Shown: in pieces, positions 48,720 through 57,119 of the stretch
Layout of the letters: every line of letters begins with the position of its first letter
Numbering within the stretch: the first letter of the stretch is position 1
Assembly (NCBI RefSeq): GCF_910579365.1
Contig: NZ_CAJTUX010000004.1
Span: 1-64,000 of the forward strand
Length of the DNA: 64,000 bases
Direction: 5' to 3'
Origin: an uncultured Oscillibacter sp.
GTDB lineage: Bacteria > Bacillota > Clostridia > Oscillospirales > Oscillospiraceae
Position numbers and translations under genes: made by a program
Notes under the pieces: model-generated
What the model saw: only the letters and a program-made list of their open reading frames with translations
Told to the model about the DNA's origin: nothing
Database searches by the model: none

Positions 48720-49979
48720 TTATGTCCGCTCACAGGCCGTCAGCTTCTTCTCCAGCCAGTCCTTGCCCTCCACCAGCCGGGTGACGATCATGGAGGCGAT
48801 GGTATCCCCGGCGGCGTTGAGGCAGGTGGCGGCGGGATCGAAGAGGAAGCCCAGGGTGGCGATGAGGGGGAACGCCTCTGCGGGGAAACCGAACATGCTG
48901 ACGATCAGTATCTCCCCCACCAGACCGCCGCCGGGAGCCCCGGAGAGGACGAAGGCGCTGAGGATGGCCACAGCAATGGCCATGGCATAGGTGCCCGCTC
49001 CGGTGAACGGCATGTTAAAAATGCCGAACAGGAAGGCGATCTTCACAATGGAGCTGAGGACGGAACCGTCCATGTGCATGGTGCAGCCCATGGGCAGTAC
49101 CAGGTCGCTGACGTCCTTGGGCACGCCGATGTTGTCGCAGGCCTTCTTATTTACCGGCAGGGTGGCGGCGGAGCTCTGGGTGGCAAAGGCGGTAACGGCG
49201 GGGGTGAAGATGTATTTCAGCATACGCGAGAGACCGGCCTTCCCTCCGGCAAACAGGGCGTACAGAGGGAAGAAAATTACCACGTACAGCAGGCACAGGG
49301 GATAGTACACCACCATGGACCGCCCGTAATCGCTGAGGAGCTGGGGGCCGAACTCGCCGATGAGGTTGGCAAAATACGCGCCCAGTCCCAAGGGGGCGAT
49401 GGTCATGATGACGCCCACGAATTTCATGATGATGTCATTGAGGTTCATCAGCAGTTTCCCAACGGGGCTGCTCTCTCCGCCGCAGGAGGCCGCGCAGAAG
49501 CCGGTGATGATGGCGAAGATGATAAGGGGCAGCATGTGGGACTTGCTCCAAAGCTCCGGGAAATCGCTGACCGTCAGGGAGCCCACGATCATCTGGGCGG
49601 CGGTCTGGGCCTCTCCCACCTCGGCGGCGGCCAGCTGGATGTTGGTCCCGGCGGAGGGGCTGAACAGGTTCACCCAGATAAGGACACAGGCGGCGGCCAC
49701 CGCTCCCGTGCCCAGGAAGGTGGCCACGGTGCCCCCCAGAATCTTCCCCAGGCGGTTCATATTCGCCATGCTGCCCACGGCGCAGGTGATGGACACAAAG
49801 ACCAGCGGCACCACAATGGTAAAGAGCAGGTTCAGGAAAATGTCGCCCACAGGCTTCAAGGTCTGGCCCAGTCCGGGGGAGATCACGCCGATCAGGGAAC
49901 CGGCGGCGATGCCGCCAAGAAGGAGGATGGGGGTCTTATACTGCTGCCAAAGAGTCTGCTTTCCAGTTTGCGTAGCCAT
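48720..49979 (-). CDS. Dicarboxylate/amino acid:cation symporter (DAACS family)
   Basis: A 419-residue transporter with about eight helices and two re-entrant hairpins. Family motifs are visible: the serine-rich ATQSSAATLPVNKK hairpin, the TM7 region MDGSVLSSIVKIAFLF, and the second hairpin ILSAFVLSGAPGGGLVGEIL. Relatives carry glutamate, serine/threonine or cystine with Na+ or H+. The surrounding C-S lyase and RidA genes suggest cystine, cystathionine or serine as substrate. ATG 49979 has GGAGATG-type ribosome binding. Confidence 0.9.
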   Translation of the reverse strand: MATQTGKQTLWQQYKTPILLLGGIAAGSLIGVISPGLGQTLKPVGDIFLNLLFTIVVPLVFVSITCAVGSMANMNRLGKILGGTVATFLGTGAVAAACVLIWVNLFSPSAGTNIQLAAAEVGEAQTAAQMIVGSLTVSDFPELWSKSHMLPLIIFAIITGFCAASCGGESSPVGKLLMNLNDIIMKFVGVIMTIAPLGLGAYFANLIGEFGPQLLSDYGRSMVVYYPLCLLYVVIFFPLYALFAGGKAGLSRMLKYIFTPAVTAFATQSSAATLPVNKKACDNIGVPKDVSDLVLPMGCTMHMDGSVLSSIVKIAFLFGIFNMPFTGAGTYAMAIAVAILSAFVLSGAPGGGLVGEILIVSMFGFPAEAFPLIATLGFLFDPAATCLNAAGDTIASMIVTRLVEGKDWLEKKLTACERT

Positions 49980-50039
49980 GATAACATCTCCATTTCTCGT
50001 TTCTTTTGTGCCTTGTTTCGTCTGGGGGAAGCGGGGGGA

Positions 50040-51209
50040 TTACAGGCCGTTGACGGCGGCCTCCAGCTGGTGGAGCGCCCGCTCCAGCACGCTCCGGGGA
50101 CAGGCGGCGTTGAGCCGCATGAAGCCGTTCAGGCTCCTTCCAAACGCGCAGCCGTCGTTCAGCCCCAGCCGGGCCCTTTCGATCATGAAGTCGTGAAGCT
50201 CCTGATTGTTCAGGCCCAGCTCCCGGCAGTCCAGCCACATGAGATAGGTGGCGTCGGGGGCGTGGGTCTTGACTCGGGGGATGTGACGCCGGCAGTAGTT
50301 CACCACGAGGTCGAAGTTGTCTGAGAGATAGGGCAGCAGCTGGTCCAGCCACTCCTCCCCCTCCCGGAAGGCCGTCTCCACGGCGGTAACGGAGAAGGCG
50401 TTGTTCCGGTGGATGTCCATGTTCATCCAGAAGCGGTCAAACGTCTCCTTCATATGCCGGTCGGGAAACACCACCGTGCTGGCCTGGAGGCCCGCCAGAT
50501 TGAAGGTCTTGGTGGCGGAGATGCCGGTGACCACGTTGGCGGCGATCTCCGGGGACAAGGAGGCGGTGGGAATGTGCTTCTTTCCGTGGAAGATCAGGTC
50601 GGAGTGAATCTCGTCGCTGACCACCAGGACGCGGTGCTTTAAGCACAGCTCCATCATCCGGCGCAGCTCCTCCTCCTTCCAGACCATGCCCAGGGGATTA
50701 TGGGGGCTGCACAGCAGGAACAGGTCCGCGTCCCGGAGCTTCGCCTCGAAGTCCTCCCAGTCCACCGTCCATTCCCCGTCCCGCTCCAGCATCTGGTTCT
50801 CCAGGACCCTCCGCCCGGCGAACTCGGTCATGTCGTAGAACTCGCCGTAGACTGGGGTCTGAATCAGGACGCTGCCGCCCTGGGGCGTGTAGAGCTGCAC
50901 CATGGCGGAGAGGGTCTGAACCACACCCAGGCAGAAGCTCATGAGGCTCGTGTCCGGGGTCCAGCCGTTCCGGCGGCTCTGCCAGTCCCGGACGGCCTCG
51001 AAATAGCTGTCCGGCCGGGCGGTGTAGCCCCAGATGCCCTCCTCCGCCCGCCGCTTCAGCGCATCGATGACAGGCTGGGCGGTCTTGAAGTCCATGTCCG
51101 CGATCCACAGGGGAATCACGTCGTCCCTGCCGAACTTCTTGACCCGCTCGTCGTACTTGGCGGAGAGGTTCCCGGTCCGGTCCACCACTTGGTCAAAATC
51201 GTATCGCAT
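50040..51209 (-). CDS. MalY/PatB-type cystathionine/cysteine C-S lyase (PLP aminotransferase class I/II)
   Basis: A 389-residue fold-type I PLP enzyme. It has the MalY/PatB-specific start YDFDQVVDRTGNLSAKYDER and IPLWIADMDFKTAQPVIDAL, the PLP-lysine motif SATKTFNLAGLQ, DEIHSDLIFHGKKHIP and the carboxylate Arg in RLNAACPR. Such enzymes cleave cystathionine or cysteine to pyruvate, ammonia and a thiol. Start 51209 (MRYDF) follows AAAGGAAG; longer frames would cross the promoter. It is the first gene of the operon and has a near-perfect sigma-54 promoter 45 bases upstream. Confidence 0.92.
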   Translation of the reverse strand: MRYDFDQVVDRTGNLSAKYDERVKKFGRDDVIPLWIADMDFKTAQPVIDALKRRAEEGIWGYTARPDSYFEAVRDWQSRRNGWTPDTSLMSFCLGVVQTLSAMVQLYTPQGGSVLIQTPVYGEFYDMTEFAGRRVLENQMLERDGEWTVDWEDFEAKLRDADLFLLCSPHNPLGMVWKEEELRRMMELCLKHRVLVVSDEIHSDLIFHGKKHIPTASLSPEIAANVVTGISATKTFNLAGLQASTVVFPDRHMKETFDRFWMNMDIHRNNAFSVTAVETAFREGEEWLDQLLPYLSDNFDLVVNYCRRHIPRVKTHAPDATYLMWLDCRELGLNNQELHDFMIERARLGLNDGCAFGRSLNGFMRLNAACPRSVLERALHQLEAAVNGL

Positions 51210-51265
51210 ACTCTCGCTTCCTTTCTGTATGAATCGTATGTCCGCGTCGTTTGGCAAATTATTAT

Positions 51266-51281
51266 AGCAATAATCGTGCCA
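51266..51281 (-). promoter_or_regulatory. Sigma-54 (-24/-12) promoter of the C-S lyase operon
   Basis: The minus strand reads TGGCAC (51281-51276), five bases, TTGCT (51270-51266), the consensus sigma-54 element with GG and GC at proper spacing. It predicts a start of transcription near 51255, about 45 bases before the C-S lyase ATG. Confidence 0.88.
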
Positions 51282-51337
51282 AATCAGACGAGCCGAACGT
51301 GTTTGCCGGAAAATTCCAGCGGATTTAGAGGGACGCA

Positions 51338-51388
51338 CAAAACCCCCAGGACGGATTCAGCAAATTGCCAAGGTCCATCCCGGGGGTT
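51338..51388 (-). terminator. Intrinsic terminator of the sigma-54 activator gene
   Basis: On the minus strand AACCCCCGGGATGGA (51388-51374) pairs with TCCGTCCTGGGGGTT (51355-51341), 15 bp with two G-U pairs, and TT follows the right arm to give a four-T run. It insulates the activator gene from the sigma-54 promoter just downstream. Confidence 0.65.
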
Positions 51389-51464
51389 CACGCAGGAGGA
51401 AATCCTGCTCCCGCTTTGCGGCGGGCCGCCTTTTGGTTAAACTTGATATATTGGTCAAATAAGT

Positions 51465-53504
51465 TTATCTTTGACCCATTTCCCAGAGCGCCCGCCCCTT
51501 GCCGGTCAGGCGGCTGCCGCCGCGGCCCCGGCTGACCCGGACCAGCCCCCGGGCCGCCATGTCCGACAGGATGTCCCGCACCTCCCTCTGGGAGAGGGGG
51601 ATGTGCGCTTCCCGGGCTTTTTGCAGCAGCGCTTCCCGGCCTGTGGAGGCGCCGGACTCGGAGGCGGCGTAAAGCTGGGAAAGGATAAAGGAAAAGCCGT
51701 CGGAGACCTCCGCCTCCGCCGGAGCGGAGGGGCGCGGAACGCCGGAGAGGAACAGCGTGGGGGGCAGGTCCTCCAGGCCAATGTCCGGATGGCCGGTATA
51801 GATGAAGTACTCCACGGCGTTCCGCAGCTCCCGGATATTGCCCGGCCAGGTGTGGCGGCGGAAGAAGTCCTTCACCGGCTCCGTCAGACGGAAGGAGCCT
51901 CCCAACTCCCGGCGGAAATGCTCCGTCAGCAAAAAAATGTCGCCGCCCCGCTCCGTCAGGGGCGGAATCAGAGCGGGGAGCGTGCTGAGCCGGTAGTACA
52001 GGTCCCGGCGGAAGGAGCCCTCCCGGACCTTCTGCTCCAGGGCCTCGTTGGTGGCGGAAACCACGCGGACGTCCACATGGATAATCCGGTTTCCCCCTAC
52101 CCGCATGACCTCCCGCTCCTGGAGCGCCCGGAGAAGCTTGATCTGAAGGGCGGGGCTCATGCCCTCCACCTCATCCAAAAACAGCGTGCCCGCGTGGGCC
52201 AACTCGAAGAGGCCGGGCCGCCCGCCCTTCTTCGCCCCGGTAAAGGCCCCCTCCTCGTATCCGAACAGCTCGCTCTCCAGCAGGTTCTCCGGGAAGGCCG
52301 CCACATTGATGGCCACAAAGGGGCCCTCCGCCCGGCGGCTGGCCTGATGGACGGCGTGGGCAAAGAGCTCCTTGCCGGTGCCCGTCTCGCCGATCAGCAG
52401 CACCGGACTCTCGCTGCGGGCCATGCGGCTCAGGGTATCCTTGGTCTTTCGAATCGCCTCCGACTGGCCCACGACGTCGGCGAAGCTGTACTTCGCGCAG
52501 TGACCCTTGTGGAAGAGCTGGCTGCGCAGCTCGCTCTGCCGGGCCTCAACGTCGTTGAACCGCTGGAGCAGGGCGAAGGCCCCGATGCAGGCGTTCTGCC
52601 GGATCACCGGAACCACCTCCACGCTGAGGTTTACGCCGCTGACCTTGACGGCCTTCACCGGCAAGGTCTGGCGGCTTTGCAGGCATCGGGCGAAGGGGAT
52701 GTAGGGAAACACCTCCTCGCACCGCCGGCCCTGCACCAGGGAGGCGCTGACCAGGGTCATCTCCTCGGCGTGGCGGCTGCACGCGAAGATCTCCCCCTTT
52801 TCATTGACGCCCACCACGCCGTCCTCCAGGCTCTCCATTAAAATATGGAACTGGCTCTCCAGGCGGATGGACCGGGCGAACATCCGGTCAAAGCTGTAGT
52901 TGCTGGTGGCCACCGCCTGGGCATACTCCTGAAAGGCGGGCCCCTCCAGCAGGGACTCCAGCCCCAGCCGGAGGGCAATCTCAATCATCATGCCCGAGGT
53001 GCACACCCGCTGGCCCAAGTCGATGACCGTCTCCATCCCCGGAGGGACGTAGCGCAGCTCGTCCGGCGTGACGGCAATGTGAACATCCGGAACCTCCGGT
53101 GCGCCGGGGTAGAAGGGAATCCAATGAATATGGGTGATGCCGAACTGCTCCAGCTGGGCGATGGCCTCCCGCGCCATGGTCTGGGTCATGTTGACAAACA
53201 GCACCCGGCTGCCCGCCGGGAGCTCCTTCAGCCTGCGCAGCTCGCTCCAGCGGAAGGACACCTCGATGGCCATGGTCTGGCTGTCGATGGGAATGTGCCG
53301 CATCAGCTCCTCCGGAGAGCCGTAGGCGTCGGTGGAGGCTACGAACAGGTCCGCCCGGTCCAGCACCCCGGCGGCGCTGCCATCCAGCATGGAGAAGACG
53401 GAGATGTCCGCCGCATCCGCGAACAGCTTGGCAATGTCGGATTTGTAGGACTCCCCCGCCCTGGGGTCCAGGGCGATGACGGAAATTTTCTTTTTGGGCG
53501 GCAT
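51465..53504 (-). CDS. Sigma-54-dependent enhancer-binding transcription activator
   Basis: A 679-residue activator. Residues 1-220 form an N-terminal sensing region that resembles PrpR_N-type domains (ISVIALDPRAGESYKSDIAK). A PAS domain follows (about 225-330, MESLEDGVVGVNEKGEIFA). The AAA+ domain (about 345-580) has Walker A GETGTGKELFA, the sigma-54 contact loop GAFTGAKKGG, and Walker B GTLFLDEVEGM. The C-terminus is not the usual Fis HTH; it looks like a winged helix (about 620-679: AREAHIPLSQREVRDILSDM, then GLVRVSRGRGGSRLTGKGRA). It lies between two units with sigma-54 promoters and most likely activates both in response to a sulfur amino acid or its product. Confidence 0.9.
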   Translation of the reverse strand: MPPKKKISVIALDPRAGESYKSDIAKLFADAADISVFSMLDGSAAGVLDRADLFVASTDAYGSPEELMRHIPIDSQTMAIEVSFRWSELRRLKELPAGSRVLFVNMTQTMAREAIAQLEQFGITHIHWIPFYPGAPEVPDVHIAVTPDELRYVPPGMETVIDLGQRVCTSGMMIEIALRLGLESLLEGPAFQEYAQAVATSNYSFDRMFARSIRLESQFHILMESLEDGVVGVNEKGEIFACSRHAEEMTLVSASLVQGRRCEEVFPYIPFARCLQSRQTLPVKAVKVSGVNLSVEVVPVIRQNACIGAFALLQRFNDVEARQSELRSQLFHKGHCAKYSFADVVGQSEAIRKTKDTLSRMARSESPVLLIGETGTGKELFAHAVHQASRRAEGPFVAINVAAFPENLLESELFGYEEGAFTGAKKGGRPGLFELAHAGTLFLDEVEGMSPALQIKLLRALQEREVMRVGGNRIIHVDVRVVSATNEALEQKVREGSFRRDLYYRLSTLPALIPPLTERGGDIFLLTEHFRRELGGSFRLTEPVKDFFRRHTWPGNIRELRNAVEYFIYTGHPDIGLEDLPPTLFLSGVPRPSAPAEAEVSDGFSFILSQLYAASESGASTGREALLQKAREAHIPLSQREVRDILSDMAARGLVRVSRGRGGSRLTGKGRALWEMGQR

Positions 53505-53540
53505 AGCGGTCCTCCCCTTTCCAAACTTCGACCTATTTCT

Positions 53541-53552
53541 TTAACCAGTTAA
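53541..53552. promoter_or_regulatory. Candidate enhancer site for the sigma-54 activator
   Basis: TTAAC-CA-GTTAA is a short inverted repeat about 45 bases upstream of the -24 box, a distance compatible with an upstream activating sequence or with autoregulation of the divergent activator gene. The same motif is not evident upstream of the C-S lyase promoter, which weakens the case. Confidence 0.3.
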
Positions 53553-53596
53553 CCACAAATACCGTCGGATTACAAGGGTTTTTCAGGCAAACGATC

Positions 53597-53612
53597 TGGC
53601 ACAAAAATTGCT
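53597..53612 (+). promoter_or_regulatory. Sigma-54 (-24/-12) promoter of the cysteine desulfidase gene
   Basis: TGGCAC (53597-53602), five A residues, TTGCT (53608-53612): a full sigma-54 element, the same as that of the C-S lyase operon apart from the five-base spacer. The predicted transcript begins near 53624, about 50 bases before the ATG at 53672. Confidence 0.9.
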
Positions 53613-53671
53613 TTATTAGTTCCACAAGGAAGAAAGCAAGTCCAAACCATTTGACAGAGAGGAGCATCCGT

Positions 53672-54958
53672 ATGATTACCAAAAACGAACTCATCACGCT
53701 GCTGCGCCAGGAAGTCGTTCCCGCCCTGGGCTGTACCGAGCCGGTCTGCGTGGCCCTGGCCGCCGCAGACGCCTGCCGCGCCATTGGCGGCGAAATCGTC
53801 TCCGTCAAGCTGGAGGTCAACCCCGGCATCTACAAAAACGGCATGAGCGTGGGAATTCCGGGCTTTTCCAGAGTGGGGCTGAAGTACGCCGCCGCCCTGG
53901 GCGCCAGCCTGCGCAACCCGGAGAAAGGTCTGCGGCTTCTGGAGGACCTGAACGACGCGATTTCCGCCCAAGCCGTCGCGCTGGTGGAGAACCGCCAGGT
54001 AGCGGTGTCCATCCAGCACGGAGAGGCCCAGCTCTACGCCCGGGCGGAGGTCATCACCACCGCCGGCGCGGGCCTCAGCATCATCCGGGGCACGCATTCC
54101 AACATCATCCTCACCAAGCGGAACCACGAGGTGCTGCTGGAGAAGCCCTGGTCTCCCGGGAGCGGCGACGCGCTCCATGACGGGCTGAAAACCATGACGG
54201 TGGCGGAAATCCGGGCCCTGGTGGAGCAGTGCTCCCAGGAGGAGCTGGCCTTCATGCTGGAGGGCGTGGAACTGAACGAGGGTCTGGCGGACTACGGCCT
54301 GGAGCACGATCCCGGCATTGGCATCGCCGGGGCGCTGAAGCGGCAAATGGCCTCCGGCGACTTGGGGGACAACCTGTTCAGCCGGATCATGACCCGGGTG
54401 GCCAGCAGCGCCGAGGGGCGCATGAGCGGCTGTCCCTACGCGGTCATGAGCAGCGCAGGCAGCGGGAACCACGGCATCACCGCCGTCATCCCCGTCGCGG
54501 AGATGGCCCGGCATCTGGGCTCCTCCAGCGAGCAGCTGGTAAAGGCCCTGGCCTTTTCTCACACTCTGAACATCTACATCAAGCTCTTCACCGGGAAGCT
54601 GTCCGCCGCCTGCGGCTGCGGCGTCTCCGCCGCTACCGCCGCATCCGCCGCCATGGTCTGGCTCATGGGCGGAAGCGACGAACAGATTGGCGGGACAATC
54701 ATCAACATGAGCGGGGACCTTACCGGCATGGTCTGCGACGGCGGAAAAATAGGCTGCGCGCTGAAGCTGGCCACCGCGGCCAACGCGGCGCTGATGTGCG
54801 CCCACCTGGCTATGGAAGGCGTGGTCCTCCTGTCCACCAACGGCATCTGCGGCGCGACGCCGGAAGAGGCCATCCGCAGCATGGGCCGGGTGAGCACGCC
54901 GGGGATGGTACAAACGGACCGGACCATTCTGGAGATCATGATGGAAAAGGAGGGGTGA
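53672..54958 (+). CDS. cyuA: L-cysteine desulfidase-like protein (UPF0597/CyuA family)
   Basis: A 428-residue enzyme of the serine-dehydratase-alpha-like UPF0597 family, whose characterised member degrades L-cysteine to pyruvate, ammonia and sulfide using an oxygen-labile [4Fe-4S] cluster. Signatures include VVPALGCTEPVCVALAAADA, NPGIYKNGMSVGIPG, SSAGSGNHGITAVIPV, the cluster-type cysteines in LSAACGCGVSA, and CDGGKIGCALK. AGAGGAG lies seven bases before ATG 53672. It is single and sigma-54-controlled, divergent from the activator gene. Together with the C-S lyase/RidA operon it defines sulfur amino-acid catabolism; serine or aromatic substrates cannot be excluded. Confidence 0.88.
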   Translation: MITKNELITLLRQEVVPALGCTEPVCVALAAADACRAIGGEIVSVKLEVNPGIYKNGMSVGIPGFSRVGLKYAAALGASLRNPEKGLRLLEDLNDAISAQAVALVENRQVAVSIQHGEAQLYARAEVITTAGAGLSIIRGTHSNIILTKRNHEVLLEKPWSPGSGDALHDGLKTMTVAEIRALVEQCSQEELAFMLEGVELNEGLADYGLEHDPGIGIAGALKRQMASGDLGDNLFSRIMTRVASSAEGRMSGCPYAVMSSAGSGNHGITAVIPVAEMARHLGSSSEQLVKALAFSHTLNIYIKLFTGKLSAACGCGVSAATAASAAMVWLMGGSDEQIGGTIINMSGDLTGMVCDGGKIGCALKLATAANAALMCAHLAMEGVVLLSTNGICGATPEEAIRSMGRVSTPGMVQTDRTILEIMMEKEG

Positions 54959-54978
54959 CGGCGGCGCGGAGGGCGGCC

Positions 54979-55272
54979 TTACAGATGGTGATCCCGGAGG
55001 AGGCGCTTGGCCTGCTCCCACAGCTCGTCGCTGACCGTCTGTATGACCGCCACCTTCCGCACCAGATCCGGCAGGGCGGCGGTAAGCTCCGCCTCCACGA
55101 TGGTCTCGTTGGTCAGGTCCGCCGAGGGGCACCCGGCGCACTGGCCCAGCAGCTTCACGTACAGCACGCCGTCCTCCAGGCGGTCCGCGGCGATCTCCCC
55201 GCCGTGGGCACGGAGGGCGGGACGGACCTTCTCGTCCAGCACGGCCTCAATGCGTTTCATATCCTCAGTCAT
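54979..55272 (-). CDS. NifU C-terminal-domain Fe-S scaffold protein
   Basis: A 97-residue NifU-like protein. The [Fe-S] binding motif GQCAGCPSADLTNETIVEAE (CxxC followed by PxxxxT) is complete and the HGGEIAADRLEDGVLYVKLL strand pattern is typical. It starts at ATG 55272 behind AGGAGG, overlapping the end of the MoxR-type ATPase gene by eight bases. A role in delivering clusters, for example to the nearby CyuA-type enzyme, is possible but only suggested by proximity. Confidence 0.88.
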   Translation of the reverse strand: MTEDMKRIEAVLDEKVRPALRAHGGEIAADRLEDGVLYVKLLGQCAGCPSADLTNETIVEAELTAALPDLVRKVAVIQTVSDELWEQAKRLLRDHHL

Positions 55273-56797
55273 GGATTTCCTCCTGTTCCGCCCGTCTGGC
55301 GAACTCAATATTCTCCCGGATGCGGCGGCGGGTATCGTCAAACAGCAGCTCCCGGTTGTGACGGAAGTAGGCGTCGCAGCCGAACTGCTCGATGAACCAG
55401 CTGGTGTCCGGTCCGGCGGTGAGCTCGGTGACGAAGAGCACCAGCTCCTGTCCCTGGCCGAAGGTCTCCTCAAGAAAGGCGAAGGTATGATCCAGTTCCG
55501 CCCTGGCCCCCCGGGCCAGGGCGGCCCGCTTTTCCACCTCGCCGCCGAACCATTCCCGGACCGCCTCCATGGCCGCCTCCGGAGCAGCCAGGCCCTCCCC
55601 GGCAAGGCGGCGGCGGTAATCCTCCAAGACGCCCACTTCCAGCTGAATCAGCGTCTGTCTCTGTTTTTCCAACTGTCCCGCGTCCCGGGCCCGCCTCAGC
55701 TCCTCCCGAAGGCGGCGGGCCTGGGAGTCCAATATCTCCCAGGGCTTCTCCCCGGCGGAGAGCGTCCCCTTGAACTCCGCCAGGACGGCGTGGAGCCCCT
55801 CGCACAGCGCGTCCTGCCGGCGGACGTCCCGCACCGCCTCGGACAGGCGGGAGAGCAGCAGGCCCATGACGGAGAGTTTTTCGTCAAAGGGGGCGGCCCG
55901 GAGTTCCCGAACGGTGACGGGCCTCCAGGCGCCCCTGAGAATCTCATCCACGTGATAGATATCCTGGTATTTATGATAGAGCTCCAGGTAGTTGGCAAAG
56001 TCCCGGGCAATCCGGGGCATCTGGATATACTGCCCCACCACCTCCCGGTCCGCCCGGAGGCCCAGGCTCTCGTAGACCGTCAGCAGCTCGCTCAGGTCCT
56101 CCCAGCCCCGGGCGGTGGCGAACTGGACGCCCTCCGCCGTGGTTTCCACCCGGTAGAAGTTCTCCTTCTTGATATCCAGATAGGAGAGCACCGCTCCGTG
56201 AAGCCCCTTCCCCCGGGCGTACTCCTTCCAGACGGCGAAGTCCTCCTGGATGTCCATGCGCTTCACCCGGTCCAGGGTTACCACGTCGAACTCACGGACG
56301 GAGCGGTTATATTCCGGCGGATTCCCGGCGGCGGCGATCAGCCACCCCTCCGGCAGGCGCTGGTTGCCGAAGGTCTTGCACTGGAGGAATTGCAGCATCA
56401 TGGGCGCCAGCGTTTCGGAGACGCAGTTGATCTCGTCCAGGAAGAGGATGCCCTCCCGAAGGCCGGTTCTCTCCATGAGCTGGTAAACGGAGGCCAGTAT
56501 CTCGCTCATGGTGTACTCGGTGACGGAGTACTCCTCTCCGCCGTAGGTTCGTTTTTCAATGAAGGGCAGGCCCACGGCGCTCTGGCGGGTGTGGTGGGTG
56601 ATGGTGTATGCCACCAGGCCCACGCCGGTCTCGGCGGCGATCTGCTCCATCACCTGGGTCTTGCCCACGCCGGGAGGGCCCATCAGAAGAATGGGCCGCT
56701 GGCGTATGGGGGGAATCCGGTAGTTTCCAAGGGAGTCCTTGGCCAGGTAGGCTTTTAGCGTGTTGGTGATTTCTTGTTTGGCTTGTTTGATGTTCAT
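55265..56797 (-). CDS. MoxR-like AAA+ ATPase
   Basis: A 510-residue AAA+ protein. Walker A is LLMGPPGVGKTQVMEQIAAE (about residues 37-56), Walker B is GILFLDEINCV, sensor 1 is LIAAAGNPPEYN, and an arginine finger follows in LDRVKRMD. The C-terminal 200 residues are coiled-coil rich (LREELRRARDAGQLEKQRQT). Such ATPases work with a VWA-domain partner as a chaperone-like module; the VWA-type gene is two genes upstream in the same direction. AGGAAGGA precedes ATG 56797. Confidence 0.88.
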   Translation of the reverse strand: MNIKQAKQEITNTLKAYLAKDSLGNYRIPPIRQRPILLMGPPGVGKTQVMEQIAAETGVGLVAYTITHHTRQSAVGLPFIEKRTYGGEEYSVTEYTMSEILASVYQLMERTGLREGILFLDEINCVSETLAPMMLQFLQCKTFGNQRLPEGWLIAAAGNPPEYNRSVREFDVVTLDRVKRMDIQEDFAVWKEYARGKGLHGAVLSYLDIKKENFYRVETTAEGVQFATARGWEDLSELLTVYESLGLRADREVVGQYIQMPRIARDFANYLELYHKYQDIYHVDEILRGAWRPVTVRELRAAPFDEKLSVMGLLLSRLSEAVRDVRRQDALCEGLHAVLAEFKGTLSAGEKPWEILDSQARRLREELRRARDAGQLEKQRQTLIQLEVGVLEDYRRRLAGEGLAAPEAAMEAVREWFGGEVEKRAALARGARAELDHTFAFLEETFGQGQELVLFVTELTAGPDTSWFIEQFGCDAYFRHNRELLFDDTRRRIRENIEFARRAEQEEIHD

Positions 56798-57119
56798 GGT
56801 GTGGTTCCTTCCTGTTCTCCCGGGGGGAGGGGCGGTTGCTCGCCCTGGCGGGCGGGGGGGGGGATTTCAGCCATGAAGATGGCTGGTCCTTTGCACCCCC
56901 CATTTTCTCTTTTTGGTTGCGCCAAAAAGAGAAAACGGGCCGTGCACGGTCCAAAAGAGAAAAAGCGCTTTTAATGCGGGGACGGGGACGCGCCTGGGGC
57001 GGGGTTTCAGGTACGAATGTCCCTGCCCGCGGCTCGGTGCAGGCGGGGGTTGGTGGTTGTCGAATCGACTGGCTTCTTTTTTCGCTGCCGCTGGCTTGGC
57101 GGTAGAACACCCTGTGCGC
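56798..57119. other. Intergenic region with an AT-rich dyad
   Basis: About 320 bases between the nitroreductase stop and the MoxR-type start on the minus strand. It contains the perfect 14-bp inverted repeat TTTTCTCTTTTTGG (56903-56916) / CCAAAAAGAGAAAA (56922-56935) flanked by C- and G-rich tracts, and runs of G at 56853-56862. No gene seen. The dyad may end the upstream genes or be a dispersed repeat. Confidence 0.5.
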
